The position numbers were made by a program, and so were the translations under genes. Shown piece after piece: positions 27,820-40,238 of a DNA stretch of 64,000 bases. The stretch covers positions 1 to 64,000 of the forward strand of contig NZ_BCUG01000016.1 in assembly GCF_001591165.1 (NCBI RefSeq), written 5' to 3'. How positions within the stretch are numbered: the stretch's first letter is position 1; each line of letters opens with the position of its first letter. The stretch is from Thauera butanivorans NBRC 103042 (GTDB taxonomy: Bacteria; Pseudomonadota; Gammaproteobacteria; Burkholderiales; Rhodocyclaceae). The notes under the pieces were generated by a model that was not told where the DNA came from, searched no databases, and was given only the letters and a program-made list of their open reading frames with translations.

Positions 27820-27926
27820 AGCACAAGCTCGGGAACATCCATTTCGTCGGAGCATGGGCTCGCGACGCCAAGGCGCCGTTCGGGGCGCTGCTCGACCGCC
27901 ATGAGGAATATGGCCGTGAAGCATAA
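27816..27926 (+). pseudogene. Vestigial duplicate of the murC 5' end (36-codon frame)
   Basis: ATG 27816 overlaps the murG stop as ATGA and opens a frame starting [12 protein letters not shown], nearly identical to the murC start [12 protein letters not shown] located exactly 100 bp downstream (GTG 27916). After the twelfth codon the similarity ends; the frame continues [20 protein letters not shown]-like and stops at TAA 27924, inside murC. It lacks the GIGGSGMSG nucleotide-binding loop, so it has no enzyme function. The likely reading is a partial tandem duplication or insertion that displaced the original coupled murC start. It may still be translated and keep ribosomes flowing to murC. 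Confidence 0.7.
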
Positions 27927-29331
27927 GGTCAGGAACATCCACTTCGTCGGCATCGGTGGCTCCGGCATGAGCGGCATCGCCGAAGTGCTGGTGAACCAGG
28001 GCTATGCGGTGAGCGGCTCCGATCTCGGCGACAACGCCGCGACGCGCCGGCTGCAGAAGATGGGCGCTCGCGTCATGCGCGGCCATTCGGCTGGCAACGT
28101 CGCCGGCGCCGACGTGCTGGTGGCTTCCACCGCGGTCAAGCCGGACAACCCGGAAGTGGTGGCGGCGCGCGAGCGCAACATCCCGGTCGTGCCGCGCGCG
28201 CTGATGCTGGCCGAGCTGATGCGCTTCAAGCAGGGCATCGCCATCGCCGGCACCCACGGCAAGACCACCACCACCTCGCTGGTGGCGAGCATCCTCGCCG
28301 AAGGCGGCATCGACCCGACCTTCGTCATCGGCGGCCGGCTCAACGCTGCCGGCGCCAACGCGCGCCTCGGCAAGGGCGAGTACCTGGTGGCCGAGGCCGA
28401 CGAGTCGGATGCGTCTTTCCTGCTGCTGAGCCCGATGGTCGCGGTCGTCACCAACATCGACGCCGACCACATGGACACCTACGGCCACGATTTCGGCCGG
28501 GTCAAGCAGGCTTTCGTCGATTTCCTGCAGCGGCTGCCGTTCTACGGCGTCGCCGTGCTGTGCGAGGACGACGCCAACGTGCGCGAGATCATGCCGCAGG
28601 TGTCGAAGCAGATCGTGCGCTACGGCCTGTCGCCGAGCGCCAGCATCCGCGCCGAGAACGTGCGCGCCGACGGCGGGCGGATGCTGTTCGACTGCGTGCG
28701 GGTCAATGGCTCGACCACGCGGCTGCCGATCGAGCTCAACCTGCCCGGCATGCACAACGTGCTCAATGCGCTGGCGGCGATCGCGGTGGCGACCGAAGTG
28801 CAGGTGCCGGACGAGGCCATCGCCAAGGCGCTGGCGGACTTCAGCGGCGTCGGCCGCCGCTTCCAGCGCTACGGCGAAGTGCAGTTGGTCGATCTGGACG
28901 GCGACGAGGCCGGCAGCTTCACGCTGGTGGACGACTACGGCCATCACCCGGTGGAAATGGCGGCGACGATCGCTGCGGCGCGCGGCGCTTTCCCGGGCCG
29001 TCGCCTGGTGCTGGCCTTCCAGCCCCATCGCTACACCCGCACGCGCGACTGCTTCGAGGACTTCGTCAAGGTGCTGTCCTCGGTCGATGGCCTGCTGCTG
29101 GCCGAAGTCTATGCCGCCGGCGAGGCGCCGATCGTCGCCGCCGACGGGCGCTCGCTGGCGCGTGCGATACGCGTCGCCGGCAGCGTCGAGCCGGTGTTCG
29201 TCGAGGACATCGCCGACATGCCGAAGATGATTCTGTCCACCGCGCGCGACGGCGACGTGGTGATCACCATGGGCGCGGGCAGCATCGGCACGGTGCCGGG
29301 CAAGCTCGCATCGATCGAGGACGTGACGTGA
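27916..29331 (+). CDS. murC: UDP-N-acetylmuramate--L-alanine ligase
   Basis: MurC adds L-alanine to UDP-MurNAc. The 471-residue protein has [22 protein letters not shown] at the start, the P-loop [17 protein letters not shown] around residue 110, [15 protein letters not shown], and the C-terminal [10 protein letters not shown] and [16 protein letters not shown] chose GTG 27916 because AGGA (27904-27907) is 8 bp upstream and because it aligns with the start of the vestigial copy at 27816; ATG 27901 and ATG 27910 are in-frame alternatives adding 5 or 2 residues. Its stop overlaps ddl. Confidence 0.93.
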   Translation: MKHKVRNIHFVGIGGSGMSGIAEVLVNQGYAVSGSDLGDNAATRRLQKMGARVMRGHSAGNVAGADVLVASTAVKPDNPEVVAARERNIPVVPRALMLAELMRFKQGIAIAGTHGKTTTTSLVASILAEGGIDPTFVIGGRLNAAGANARLGKGEYLVAEADESDASFLLLSPMVAVVTNIDADHMDTYGHDFGRVKQAFVDFLQRLPFYGVAVLCEDDANVREIMPQVSKQIVRYGLSPSASIRAENVRADGGRMLFDCVRVNGSTTRLPIELNLPGMHNVLNALAAIAVATEVQVPDEAIAKALADFSGVGRRFQRYGEVQLVDLDGDEAGSFTLVDDYGHHPVEMAATIAAARGAFPGRRLVLAFQPHRYTRTRDCFEDFVKVLSSVDGLLLAEVYAAGEAPIVAADGRSLARAIRVAGSVEPVFVEDIADMPKMILSTARDGDVVITMGAGSIGTVPGKLASIEDVT

Positions 29332-30242
29332 AGGCGCGGTTCGGCAAGGTTGCGGTGCTGTTCGGCGGAACGTCGGCCGAACGCGAGGTGTCCTTGATGT
29401 CCGGCGCGGCGGTGCTGGCCGCGCTGCAGGGCGCCGGCGTGGATGCGCATGCCTTCGATCCGGCCGAGCGCGACCTGCACGCGCTGAAGGACGAAGGCTT
29501 CGAGCGCGCCTTCATCGCCCTGCACGGCCGCGGCGGCGAGGATGGCACGGTGCAGGGCGCGCTGGAACTGATGGGCATTCCCTACACCGGCAGCGGCGTG
29601 ATGGCTTCGGCGCTGTCGATGGACAAGTGGCGCACCAAGATGGTGTGGCTGGCCTGCGGCCTGCCGACCCCGCGCTACGCCATTCTCGATGCCGGGACCG
29701 ACTGGGATGCGGTGGTGGCCGAGCTCGGCCTGCCGATCTACGTCAAGCCGGTGCATGAAGGCTCGAGCATGGGCGCGACCAAGGTCGCCGCCGCGGAGCA
29801 GTTGCAGGCGGCCTGGGAGCTGGCGGCGCGCTACGACAGCCTGGTGATCGCCGAGGAATTCATCGAAGGCCAGGAACTGACCGCGCCCTTCCTCGAAGAC
29901 CAGGCGCTGCCGCTGGTGCGCATCGTCGCGCCGGACGGCAACTACGACTACCAGCACAAGTATTTCACCGACGACACCCGCTACGATTGCCCCTGCGGCC
30001 TGCCGGCCGGGCAGGAGGCCGAACTGCGGGCACTGGTGATGAAGTCCGCGCGCGTGCTCGGCTGCCGCGGCTGGGGCCGCGGCGACCTGATCCTGACCGC
30101 CGAAGGCAAGCCCTATCTGCTGGAAATGAACACTTCGCCCGGCATGACCAGCCATTCGCTGGTGCCGATGTCGGCGCGTGTGGCCGGGCTGGAGTTCGAC
30201 GCCCTGTGCCTGAAGATTCTCGAAGGAGCCCGTCTTGGCTGA
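29328..30242 (+). CDS. ddl: D-alanine--D-alanine ligase
   Basis: Ddl makes the D-Ala-D-Ala used by MurF. The 304-residue ATP-grasp protein has [44 protein letters not shown]-type substrate block, [25 protein letters not shown] and the metal/ATP-binding [17 protein letters not shown]. It starts with GTG overlapping the murC stop (GTGA). Position between murC and ftsQ matches DdlB of gamma- and betaproteobacteria. Confidence 0.96.
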   Translation: MKARFGKVAVLFGGTSAEREVSLMSGAAVLAALQGAGVDAHAFDPAERDLHALKDEGFERAFIALHGRGGEDGTVQGALELMGIPYTGSGVMASALSMDKWRTKMVWLACGLPTPRYAILDAGTDWDAVVAELGLPIYVKPVHEGSSMGATKVAAAEQLQAAWELAARYDSLVIAEEFIEGQELTAPFLEDQALPLVRIVAPDGNYDYQHKYFTDDTRYDCPCGLPAGQEAELRALVMKSARVLGCRGWGRGDLILTAEGKPYLLEMNTSPGMTSHSLVPMSARVAGLEFDALCLKILEGARLG

Positions 30243-31104
30243 AGTCGGTGCCCGGCCCGCGGCCGTTCGTCCTGCCGCCATCCGTTCCGCCCGGCCGGCG
30301 GCGCGGGCGGCCGCGGCGCGCGACGGCAAGGGGCTGTGGCACAGGCCGGCGCTGCTGAACCTGATCTCGGACCTGCTGACCCTGCTGGGGGCGGTCGGCC
30401 TGGGCTGGGCGCTGATGATCTGGTTCGTGTCGCGGCCGCTGTTCCCGATCGGCGAGGTCGTGGTGCTGACGCCGCCGGCGCAGGTCACCGGGGAGCAACT
30501 CGAGTACGCCGCGCGTACCGCGATCGACGGCAATTTCTTCACCGTCGATCTGGAGGCGGTGAAGGCGACCTTCGAGAAGCTGCCCTGGGTGCGCAAGGCC
30601 GAGGTGCGCCGGCGCTGGCCCGATGCGCTCGAACTGCGCATCGAGGAGCACCAGGCGGTGGCCTACTGGACGGTGTCCGACAGCGGCGACGCGCGGCTGG
30701 TCAATGCGCAGGGCGAAGTCTTCGTCGCTGCCAGCGACGCCGACATGCCGCATTTCGACGGGCCGCAGGGGACCTCGGGCTGGCTGCTGGCGCGCCATGG
30801 CGAATTTTCCGAACTGCTGCAGCCGATGGGCGTGCGGCTGGTCGGACTGGCGCTGTCGGCGCGTGAAGCCTGGCAGCTCAAGCTCGACAACGGCCTGGTG
30901 ATCATGCTCGGCCGCGAGCAGGAACGGTCTCTACTCGCCGACCGGCTCAAGCGCTTCATCGCGGTGTGGCCGCGAGTGCGCGAGCAGGTCGACATCGACA
31001 TCAAGGTGGCGGATCTGCGCTACCCGAGCGGATTTGCGCTGACGCCGACCGACGGCACGGTGCTGCTGCAAGCCGCGCCGCAAAGTGGCAGAAAGGGCAG
31101 GTAA
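30235..31104 (+). CDS. ftsQ: Cell division protein FtsQ
   Basis: FtsQ is a bitopic divisome protein that nucleates the FtsQLB complex. The 289-residue protein has a 45-residue Arg/Ala-rich cytoplasmic tail, one membrane helix ([19 protein letters not shown]), a POTRA domain starting at [16 protein letters not shown] and containing [23 protein letters not shown]-type blocks, and an FtsQ beta domain to the end. The start appears to be TTG 30235: AAGGAG lies just upstream, it overlaps the ddl stop by 8 bp, and no ATG or GTG occurs before the membrane helix except GTG 30247. Its TAA overlaps the ftsA start. Confidence 0.93.
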   Translation: MAEVGARPAAVRPAAIRSARPAARAAAARDGKGLWHRPALLNLISDLLTLLGAVGLGWALMIWFVSRPLFPIGEVVVLTPPAQVTGEQLEYAARTAIDGNFFTVDLEAVKATFEKLPWVRKAEVRRRWPDALELRIEEHQAVAYWTVSDSGDARLVNAQGEVFVAASDADMPHFDGPQGTSGWLLARHGEFSELLQPMGVRLVGLALSAREAWQLKLDNGLVIMLGREQERSLLADRLKRFIAVWPRVREQVDIDIKVADLRYPSGFALTPTDGTVLLQAAPQSGRKGR

Positions 31105-32333
31105 TGAGCAAGGAATACAAGGAACTGATCGTCGGACTCGACATCGGCACGACCAAGGTGACCTGCATGGTGGCCGAGGTGCGGCCCGACGGCCGGCTCA
31201 ACGTCGTCGGCCTGGGCACCCAGCCCACCAACGGCCTCAAGCGCGGCGTGGTGGTCAATATCGAAGCCACGGTGGATGCGATCTCGCGCGTGCTGCAGGA
31301 GGTCGAGCTGATGGCCGAATGCAAGATCCACGACGTCTATACCGGCATCGCCGGCAGCCACATCAAGAGCTTCAACTCCAGCGGCACCGTGGCGATCAAG
31401 GAGAAGGAAGTCACGCCGACCGACGTCGATCGGGTGATCGAGGTCGCACGGGCGATGCCGATTCCGGCCGAGCAGCAGATCCTGCACATCCTGACCCAGG
31501 AATTCATCATCGACGGCCAGGGCGGCGTGCGCGAGCCGATCGGCATGAGCGGCGTGCGCCTGGAGGTGAAGGTGCACATCGTCACCGGCGCGGTGTCGGC
31601 GGCGCAGAACGTGATCAAGTGCGTGCGCCGCTGCGGCCTGGAAGTCATGGACTTGAGCCTGCAGCCGCTCGCTTCCAGCTATGCGGTGCTGACCGAGGAC
31701 GAGAAGGAGCTGGGGGTCTGCATGGTGGACATCGGCGGCGGCACGACCGACATCGCGGTGTTCACCCAGGGCGCGATCCGGCACACCGCGGTGATTCCGG
31801 TGGCGGGCGACCAGATCACCAACGACATCGCCATGGCGCTGCGCACGCCGACCGCCGAGGCCGAGGAAATCAAGATCCGCCACGGCGTGGCGATGCACCA
31901 GATGGCCGACCCGGAAGAGATGATCGAAGTGCCCGGCGTGGGCGACCGGCCGCCGCGCAAATTGTCGCGCCAGGCGCTGGCCGACGTCATCGAGCCGCGC
32001 GTGTCCGAGCTGTTCGAACTGGTCCAGGCCGAGCTGCGCCGCAGCGGCTACGAGGAACTGCTGTCGTCCGGCATCGTGCTGACCGGCGGTTCGGCGGTGA
32101 TGCGCGGCATGGCCGAGCTGGGCGAGGACGTGTTCCACATGCCGGTGCGCGTGGGCGCGCCGCAGTACGACGGCGGCTTGGCGGACGTGGTCTGCCAGCC
32201 GCGCTACTCCACCGCGATGGGCCTGGTCATGGAAGGCGCGGCGCAGCGCCGGCGGGGTTTCCAGGCACGCGACACGCGCAGCGTGAAACAGTTCTTCGGC
32301 CGCATGAAGTCGTGGTTCGAACGCAATTTCTGA
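31104..32333 (+). CDS. ftsA: Cell division protein FtsA
   Basis: FtsA is the actin-like membrane tether of FtsZ. The 409-residue protein begins [25 protein letters not shown] with the phosphate-1 loop of the actin fold; the SHS2/1C domain follows (IYDV..GIAGSHIKSFNSSG-type region around residue 85), then VDIGGGTTDIAVF near residue 205 and GIVLTGGSAVMRGMAEL. The C-terminus KQFFGRMKSWFERNF is the amphipathic membrane-targeting helix. It overlaps ftsQ by one base and is separated from ftsZ by 157 bp that may hold an extra ftsZ promoter (TTGGCA 32390, TACACT 32411, spacing 15). Confidence 0.96.
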   Translation: MSKEYKELIVGLDIGTTKVTCMVAEVRPDGRLNVVGLGTQPTNGLKRGVVVNIEATVDAISRVLQEVELMAECKIHDVYTGIAGSHIKSFNSSGTVAIKEKEVTPTDVDRVIEVARAMPIPAEQQILHILTQEFIIDGQGGVREPIGMSGVRLEVKVHIVTGAVSAAQNVIKCVRRCGLEVMDLSLQPLASSYAVLTEDEKELGVCMVDIGGGTTDIAVFTQGAIRHTAVIPVAGDQITNDIAMALRTPTAEAEEIKIRHGVAMHQMADPEEMIEVPGVGDRPPRKLSRQALADVIEPRVSELFELVQAELRRSGYEELLSSGIVLTGGSAVMRGMAELGEDVFHMPVRVGAPQYDGGLADVVCQPRYSTAMGLVMEGAAQRRRGFQARDTRSVKQFFGRMKSWFERNF

Positions 32334-32490
32334 GCGGACGCGAAAAGTCCAGGAATTTTGTCATGGTGTCATTTTGTATGAAGGCCGATTTGGCAGCCCG
32401 TATTTAGTATTACACTTTCCGGAATTTACTAGATGCAGGCGGATCGGCATTCGTTGTTGAGCAGGGCCGTTAATTCAGGAGGCGAGGCAA

Positions 32491-33639
32491 ATGTTTGAAA
32501 TCGTTGAGAAGGAACCGTCCGGTACGGTCATCAAGGTGATCGGTGTCGGTGGCGCGGGTGGCAATGCCGTCGACCACATGATCCGTGAAGGGGTGAAGGG
32601 GGTGCATTTCATCACCGCCAACACCGACGCCCAGGCGCTGAACCGCTGCCTGGCGTCCCACAAGGTCCAGCTCGGCAGCACCGGCCTCGGCGCCGGCTCC
32701 AAGCCGGAAGCCGGACGTGCCGCGGCGCAGGAGTCGCGCGAGGAGATCGCCGCCGCGCTGGAAGGCGCGCACATGGTGTTCATCACCGGCGGCATGGGCG
32801 GCGGCACCGGCACCGGCGCTGCGCCGGTGGTGGCCGAGATCGCCAAGGAAATGGGCATCCTGACCGTCGCCGTGGTGACCAAGCCATTCGACTTCGAGAA
32901 CCGCATCCGCGTCGCCGAAAGCGGCGTCGAGGAGCTGACCCGCCACGTCGATTCGCTGATCGTCGTGCTCAACGACAAGCTGCTCGACGTCTATGGCGAC
33001 GACGCCGGCTTCGAGGAGTGCTTCCGTTCGGCCGACAACGTGCTGCGCTCGGCCGTCGGCGGCATTGCCGAGATCATCAACGTCCCCGGCCTGGTCAACG
33101 TCGACTTCCAGGACGTGCGCACCGCGATGGCCGAAATGGGCCGCGCGATGATGGGCTCGGCCGAAGCCGCCGGCATGGACCGCGCCCGCATCGCCGCCGA
33201 ACAGGCTGCGGTGTCGCCGCTGCTCGAAGGCACCGAGCTGTCGGGGGCGCGCTGCGTGCTGATCAACATCACCGCCAGCAAGTCGCTGAAGATGTCCGAA
33301 GTGCGCGACGCGGTGAAGACCGTGCAGGCCTTCGCCGCGCCGGAAGCCTTCGTCAAGTACGGCACGGTGTTCGAGGAAAGCATGGAGGACCGCATCCGCA
33401 TCACCGTCGTCGCCACCGGCCTCGGTGCGCCGCGTTCGGCCCGCCAGCCGATCATGGAAGTGGTGAAGGGCACCGGTACCTACGGCCCGGCGATGGGCGG
33501 CAGCGGCGCGGTCGACATGAACAGCCTCGACGTGCCGGCGGTGATGCGCACCGGCCGCCGCACCACGGTCGAAGCGATGAGCACCAGCGGCGTCGGCACC
33601 TACGACATCCCGGCTTTCCTGCGCCGCCAGGCCGACTGA
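32491..33639 (+). CDS. ftsZ: Cell division GTPase FtsZ
   Basis: FtsZ polymerises into the Z ring. The 382-residue protein has [16 protein letters not shown] near residue 14, the tubulin signature [17 protein letters not shown] near residue 100, and [15 protein letters not shown] with the T7 catalytic loop. A linker of about 50 residues leads to the conserved C-terminal peptide [12 protein letters not shown], which binds FtsA and ZipA-type tethers. AGGAGG at 32478-32483 is a strong ribosome-binding site. It is the last gene before a strong terminator. Confidence 0.98.
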   Translation: MFEIVEKEPSGTVIKVIGVGGAGGNAVDHMIREGVKGVHFITANTDAQALNRCLASHKVQLGSTGLGAGSKPEAGRAAAQESREEIAAALEGAHMVFITGGMGGGTGTGAAPVVAEIAKEMGILTVAVVTKPFDFENRIRVAESGVEELTRHVDSLIVVLNDKLLDVYGDDAGFEECFRSADNVLRSAVGGIAEIINVPGLVNVDFQDVRTAMAEMGRAMMGSAEAAGMDRARIAAEQAAVSPLLEGTELSGARCVLINITASKSLKMSEVRDAVKTVQAFAAPEAFVKYGTVFEESMEDRIRITVVATGLGAPRSARQPIMEVVKGTGTYGPAMGGSGAVDMNSLDVPAVMRTGRRTTVEAMSTSGVGTYDIPAFLRRQAD

Positions 33640-33688
33640 CCGCCGTCTGCTCCGGTGCCGGGCGCCGCTTCGCGGTGCCTGGCGTCCG

Positions 33689-33745
33689 ACGGGCATCTGC
33701 CGTGAACCGCCGCCTCCGGTTCGCGGCAGATGCCCGTTTCGTCTT
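33689..33745 (+). terminator. Strong hairpin terminator after ftsZ
   Basis: Arms ACGGGCATCTGCCG and CGGCAGATGCCCGT are perfect complements, extended by GAACCG/CGGTTC across a G mismatch, around a short CCGCCTC loop. A TTTCGTCTT tail follows. It should end dcw transcription before lpxC. Confidence 0.82.
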
Positions 33746-33919
33746 GGGGCGGCAGTGCTTGCATGCCTGTTCCCCGCTTCCACAGCCCATCCCGCGTGTG
33801 GGGGAGAGGAGTTGAGCGGCGGCGGGGGTGCCCATGCAACAGCTTTGCTGCATTGCACCCATAGTCCGTACCGTCGGCGGGTGCGTGCTAAACTGCTGGC
33901 CGATATAAGGAATTTAACA

Positions 33920-34846
33920 ATGATCAGGCAGCGCACCCTCAAATCCATCGTCAAGGCCACCGGCGTCGGTCTGCACGGCGGGCGCAAGGTGACGCTGGTG
34001 CTGCGTCCGGCGGCACCGGACACCGGCATCGTCTTCCACCGCGTCGATCTCGATCCGCCGCTGACCCTGCCGGCCGATCCCTACGCCGTCTGCGACACGC
34101 GGATGTGCTCGGGCCTGGAGAAGAACGGCGAGAAGGTCGGCACCGTCGAGCATCTGATGTCGGCGCTGGCCGGCCTCGGCATCGACAACCTGCACGTCGA
34201 TGTCGATGCGCCCGAGATCCCCATCCTCGACGGCAGCTCCGCGCCCTTCGTGTTCCTGCTGCAGTCGGCAGGCATCGAGGAGCAGAAGGCGCCGAAGAAG
34301 TTCCTGCGCGTGAAGAAGCCGGTCGAATACCGCGAAGGCGACAAGTGGGTGCGCCTCGACCCCTACGACGGCTTCAGCCTCGAATTCTCCATCGTCTTCG
34401 ACCATCCCGCGATCGACCGCACGGCGACCTCGGTCAAGGTCGATTTCGCCACCCACTCCTACATCCGCGACGTCGCCCGCGCGCGCACCTTCGGCTTCAT
34501 GCAGGACGTGGAGTTCATGCAGTCCAACGGCCTCGCACTCGGCGGCAGCCTCGACAACGCGATCGTGATGGACGAGTACCGTGTGCTCAACGCCGAGGGG
34601 TTGCGCTACGCCGACGAATTCGTCAAGCACAAGGTGCTCGATGCCATCGGCGACCTCTATCTGTGCGGCCATCCGCTGCTGGCGTCCTATACGGCGCACA
34701 AGGCCGGCCATGCGCTGAACAACCAGATCCTGCGCGTGCTGCTCGAAGACCGCGAAGCCTGGGAGGTCGTCAGCTTCGAGCAGCCCAGGGCCGCGCCGCC
34801 GGCCGTCGTCCACCAGTTCGGCGACGCCCTGCCGGCCCAGGCCTGA
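33920..34846 (+). CDS. lpxC: UDP-3-O-acyl-N-acetylglucosamine deacetylase
   Basis: LpxC performs the first committed, zinc-dependent step of lipid A synthesis. The 308-residue protein begins [21 protein letters not shown]; the zinc ligands are in [11 protein letters not shown] near residue 78 and in [15 protein letters not shown] near residue 238, where H-x3-D is intact, and the catalytic H is in [18 protein letters not shown] at 33907 supports the start. The ftsZ terminator and about 180 bp of further intergenic DNA suggest its own promoter. Confidence 0.97.
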   Translation: MIRQRTLKSIVKATGVGLHGGRKVTLVLRPAAPDTGIVFHRVDLDPPLTLPADPYAVCDTRMCSGLEKNGEKVGTVEHLMSALAGLGIDNLHVDVDAPEIPILDGSSAPFVFLLQSAGIEEQKAPKKFLRVKKPVEYREGDKWVRLDPYDGFSLEFSIVFDHPAIDRTATSVKVDFATHSYIRDVARARTFGFMQDVEFMQSNGLALGGSLDNAIVMDEYRVLNAEGLRYADEFVKHKVLDAIGDLYLCGHPLLASYTAHKAGHALNNQILRVLLEDREAWEVVSFEQPRAAPPAVVHQFGDALPAQA

Positions 34847-34874
34847 TGCCGGCCACGATCACGGAGCGACGGCG

Positions 34875-35063
34875 ATGCTGATCATGCGTCTGCTGCTGTT
34901 GCTGGCGGTGCTCGCCATCGGCGGCTCGGTGATCCTGTGGCTGATCACCGGCAACCCGCGCTTCAAGCTGTGGGCGTGGAAGGCTTTCCGCATCGTCGTC
35001 GTGCTGCTGCTGGCCGTGCTGGCCTTGTTCGCCATCGAGCGCGTGCTGGTGCCGATGATCTGA
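34875..35063 (+). CDS. Small two-helix membrane protein downstream of lpxC
   Basis: A 62-residue hydrophobic protein: helix 1 about residues 4-24 (MRLLLLLAVLAIGGSVILWL), a short charged loop (TGNPRFKLWAWKAF), helix 2 about residues 40-60 ending in ERVLVPMI. I do not recognise a family name. It lies 28 bp after lpxC in the same direction with GGAG upstream, so it is likely cotranscribed. Codon use fits its neighbours. A gene of this kind may help envelope assembly, but nothing in the sequence shows this. Confidence 0.68.
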   Translation: MLIMRLLLLLAVLAIGGSVILWLITGNPRFKLWAWKAFRIVVVLLLAVLALFAIERVLVPMI

Positions 35064-35108
35064 ACGGCCTTGGGCCGCCTGTTTTCGCGCCCGCCACTTT
35101 TCCCGCTG

Positions 35109-35540
35109 CTACTCGCGCCCGCGCCTGACCAGGCGCTCGAGAGATTCGCGCAAGGGTGAATCCGGTGGCAGCGAGGCGGCGAACTCCGACAGATTGGCCT
35201 TGGCATTGGCCGAAATGTGGCGCTCCGTCGCGGGCGGGCGCCAGGCCGTCTGTTCCGGCGTGCCGACCTTGACCCTGATCGTACCCAGCGCGTGGCCGGC
35301 GCGCAGGAAGTGCTCCTGCAGGCTGGGCAGCATCTGCTTGAGCCGCACCGCGGTGGCGCCGTTGCGCGTGCTGATGACCAGCACGTCGTCCTTCAGGTTG
35401 GCCACATGGCACTGCTCTGCCAGTTGCAGGGGCAGCGCGGCTTCCAGCGTGCCCTGCAGCCGCCGCAGGCGGGCGGCGTGGTCCTGCAGGCGGGCGAGGG
35501 ATTCGGCGCTGCCGAGAAAACGATGGAGAAGGCGGCTCAT
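35109..35540 (-). CDS. DUF721 (DciA-like) protein
   Basis: The 143-residue protein fits the DUF721 family: an N-terminal helical part MSRLLHRFLGSAESLARLQDH, then the KH-like core with LKDDVLVISTRNGATAVRLKQMLPSLQEHFL (residues about 55-85), and a basic C-terminus. DUF721 proteins include DciA, the ancestral loader of the replicative helicase DnaB. A DUF721 gene divergent from secA is common in beta- and gammaproteobacteria (secM/yacA region). Whether this short form loads helicase is uncertain. Confidence 0.82.
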   Translation of the reverse strand: MSRLLHRFLGSAESLARLQDHAARLRRLQGTLEAALPLQLAEQCHVANLKDDVLVISTRNGATAVRLKQMLPSLQEHFLRAGHALGTIRVKVGTPEQTAWRPPATERHISANAKANLSEFAASLPPDSPLRESLERLVRRGRE

Positions 35541-35648
35541 GGGGCGTGGGAAAGGAGGAATGCGGAAGGTCGTGCCGTGGTGCGCAGTGGGGTGCCCTGC
35601 GCGGCATGATAAACTCGCGCCTTTGCCGAATCGACGTCCACCTCCAAC

Positions 35649-38378
<2,730 letters not shown>

Positions 38379-38397
38379 GCCTTTTCCGGAGAAGCAC

Positions 38398-39636
38398 ATG
38401 GCCGTCAATCTGAATACTCCGAATCCTGCCGATCTGCTGCCGGTTGCCGGCGTCCGTCTGGGTGTTGCCGAAGCTGGCATCCGCAAGGCCGCCCGCCGCG
38501 ACCTGACCGTGCTCGAACTCGCCGAAGGCAGCCGCGCGGCGGGCGTGTTCACCCGCAACCGCTTCTGCGCGGCACCGGTGCAGGTGTGCCGCGAGCACCT
38601 GCCGTCCGGGGCGATCCGGGCGATGGTCATCAACACCGGCAATGCCAATGCCGGCACCGGCGAGCCCGGCCTGGCCGCTGCGCGTGGTACCTGCGCGGCG
38701 CTGGCGAAGGAAATGAACATCGCTGCCGGGCAGGTGCTGCCGTTCTCGACCGGCGTGATCCTGGAGCCGCTGCCGGTCGACCGGCTGATCGCCGCCCTGC
38801 CGCGCGCGATCGCCGATCTGCGCGCCGACGGCTGGTTCGACGCCGCGCACGCAATCATGACCACCGACACGCTGGCCAAGGCGGTGTCGAAGCAGGTGCA
38901 GGTCGGCGGCAGGACCGTGACGCTGACCGGCATCAGCAAGGGCGCCGGCATGATCCGGCCGAACATGGCGACGATGCTTGGCTTCCTCGCCTGCGACGCC
39001 GCCGTCGCCCAGCCGGTGCTCGATGCACTGGTCCGGGAAGCGGCTGACCTGTCCTTCAACAGCATCACGGTCGATGGCGACACTTCGACCAACGATTCCT
39101 TCATCCTGATCGCCACCGGCCGGGCCGGCAACGCCGAGATCGCCGCCGCCAGCGGCGCCGACTACCAGGCGCTGCGCGATGCGGTGGTCGAGGTGTCGAT
39201 CGCGCTGGCGCAGGCCATCGTGCGCGACGGCGAGGGCGCGACCAAGTTCATGACGGTCGCGGTCGAAGGCGGCCGCGATCGCGACGAGTGCCGCAAGGTC
39301 GGCTATGCGGTGGCGCATTCGCCGTTGGTGAAGACGGCCTTCTTTGCCTCGGATCCCAACCTCGGCCGCATCCTGGCCGCGATCGGCTATGCCGGCATCG
39401 ACGACCTGGAGGTGTCGAAGCTGCGCGTGTGGCTCGGCAATCCGGACGAAGCCGTGCTGGTCGCCGAGCACGGCGGCCGGGCGGCGTCCTACGTCGAAGA
39501 AGCGGGCGCGCGCATCATGCAGCACGCCGAACTGTCGGTGCGCATCGACCTCGCCCGCGGCCAGGCTGCCGCGAGGGTATGGACTTGCGACTTCTCGTAC
39601 GACTACGTCAGGATCAATGCGGATTACCGCTCCTGA
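38398..39636 (+). CDS. argJ: Bifunctional glutamate N-acetyltransferase / amino-acid acetyltransferase
   Basis: ArgJ recycles the acetyl group from N-acetylornithine to glutamate in arginine synthesis. The 412-residue precursor cuts itself before the nucleophilic Thr192 in [16 protein letters not shown], giving alpha and beta chains. The oxyanion block [26 protein letters not shown] and the C-terminal [22 protein letters not shown] are present; the tail [15 protein letters not shown] is the usual end. Its last 23 bp overlap the convergent Nudix gene. ArgJ presence implies the cyclic acetylated arginine pathway. Confidence 0.96.
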   Translation: MAVNLNTPNPADLLPVAGVRLGVAEAGIRKAARRDLTVLELAEGSRAAGVFTRNRFCAAPVQVCREHLPSGAIRAMVINTGNANAGTGEPGLAAARGTCAALAKEMNIAAGQVLPFSTGVILEPLPVDRLIAALPRAIADLRADGWFDAAHAIMTTDTLAKAVSKQVQVGGRTVTLTGISKGAGMIRPNMATMLGFLACDAAVAQPVLDALVREAADLSFNSITVDGDTSTNDSFILIATGRAGNAEIAAASGADYQALRDAVVEVSIALAQAIVRDGEGATKFMTVAVEGGRDRDECRKVGYAVAHSPLVKTAFFASDPNLGRILAAIGYAGIDDLEVSKLRVWLGNPDEAVLVAEHGGRAASYVEEAGARIMQHAELSVRIDLARGQAAARVWTCDFSYDYVRINADYRS

Positions 39637-40099
39637 GATCCTGCTCGAAAACGACTGCTGCCTGGCGTGCCACTCGCGCGACATCGAGGCTGAGCGCGAG
39701 TCCTGATTCATCCAGCTCGTCGAGCTCGAACCACCTTGCTTCGAGTGCGTCGTCTCCGGCGATCGGCTGGCCCGACTGCCACTTGCACAGCACTGCAATC
39801 AGGACGAAGTGCCGGCGCAGCCTGCCGCCGCCATCGCGGTCGAAGACATCGACCGCGGTGAAGACCCGATGCGCCTCGGCGTGAACGCCGGTTTCTTCGA
39901 GCAGTTCGCGGACTGCCGCATTCTCGATCGTCTCTCCGGCGTCGATCTTTCCGCCCGGGAAACCCCATCGTCCGGCATCGGGCGGATTGGCTCGCCGCAC
40001 CAGGAGTATGCGGCCGTCGAGAAACACCGCGGCGATGGTCGCTGCGATCGGCCGGAGCGGCGGCTCGGCGGGATGTGAAGGGGAGGTTCTTTCCGGCAT
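39614..40099 (-). CDS. Nudix hydrolase (MutT-like)
   Basis: The 161-residue protein contains one Nudix domain with an intact Nudix box [24 protein letters not shown]-type signature (G-x5-E-x7-REL-x-EE-x-G) at about residues 52-75, preceded by [15 protein letters not shown]. Such enzymes hydrolyse nucleoside diphosphates linked to other groups; the [17 protein letters not shown] context resembles ADP-ribose/MutT-type sanitising enzymes found next to argJ in many betaproteobacteria. I chose ATG 40099 because GGGAG lies 6 bp upstream. It overlaps the 3' end of argJ by 23 bp in convergent orientation. Confidence 0.88.
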   Translation of the reverse strand: MPERTSPSHPAEPPLRPIAATIAAVFLDGRILLVRRANPPDAGRWGFPGGKIDAGETIENAAVRELLEETGVHAEAHRVFTAVDVFDRDGGGRLRRHFVLIAVLCKWQSGQPIAGDDALEARWFELDELDESGLALSLDVARVARQAAVVFEQDLRSGNPH

Positions 40100-40238
40100 G
40101 GCATGCTCCCGGGATGAGGCCGGCAGACAGGCGGTATTCCAGCGCCTACCTTTGCCGGGATGGAAACGATAGCTTGGGTTTCCGGCCGCAAGGCATCCGA
40201 TTATGCCGGTTCTGCCTGTGCCTGGCGGCGGCAGCGAC

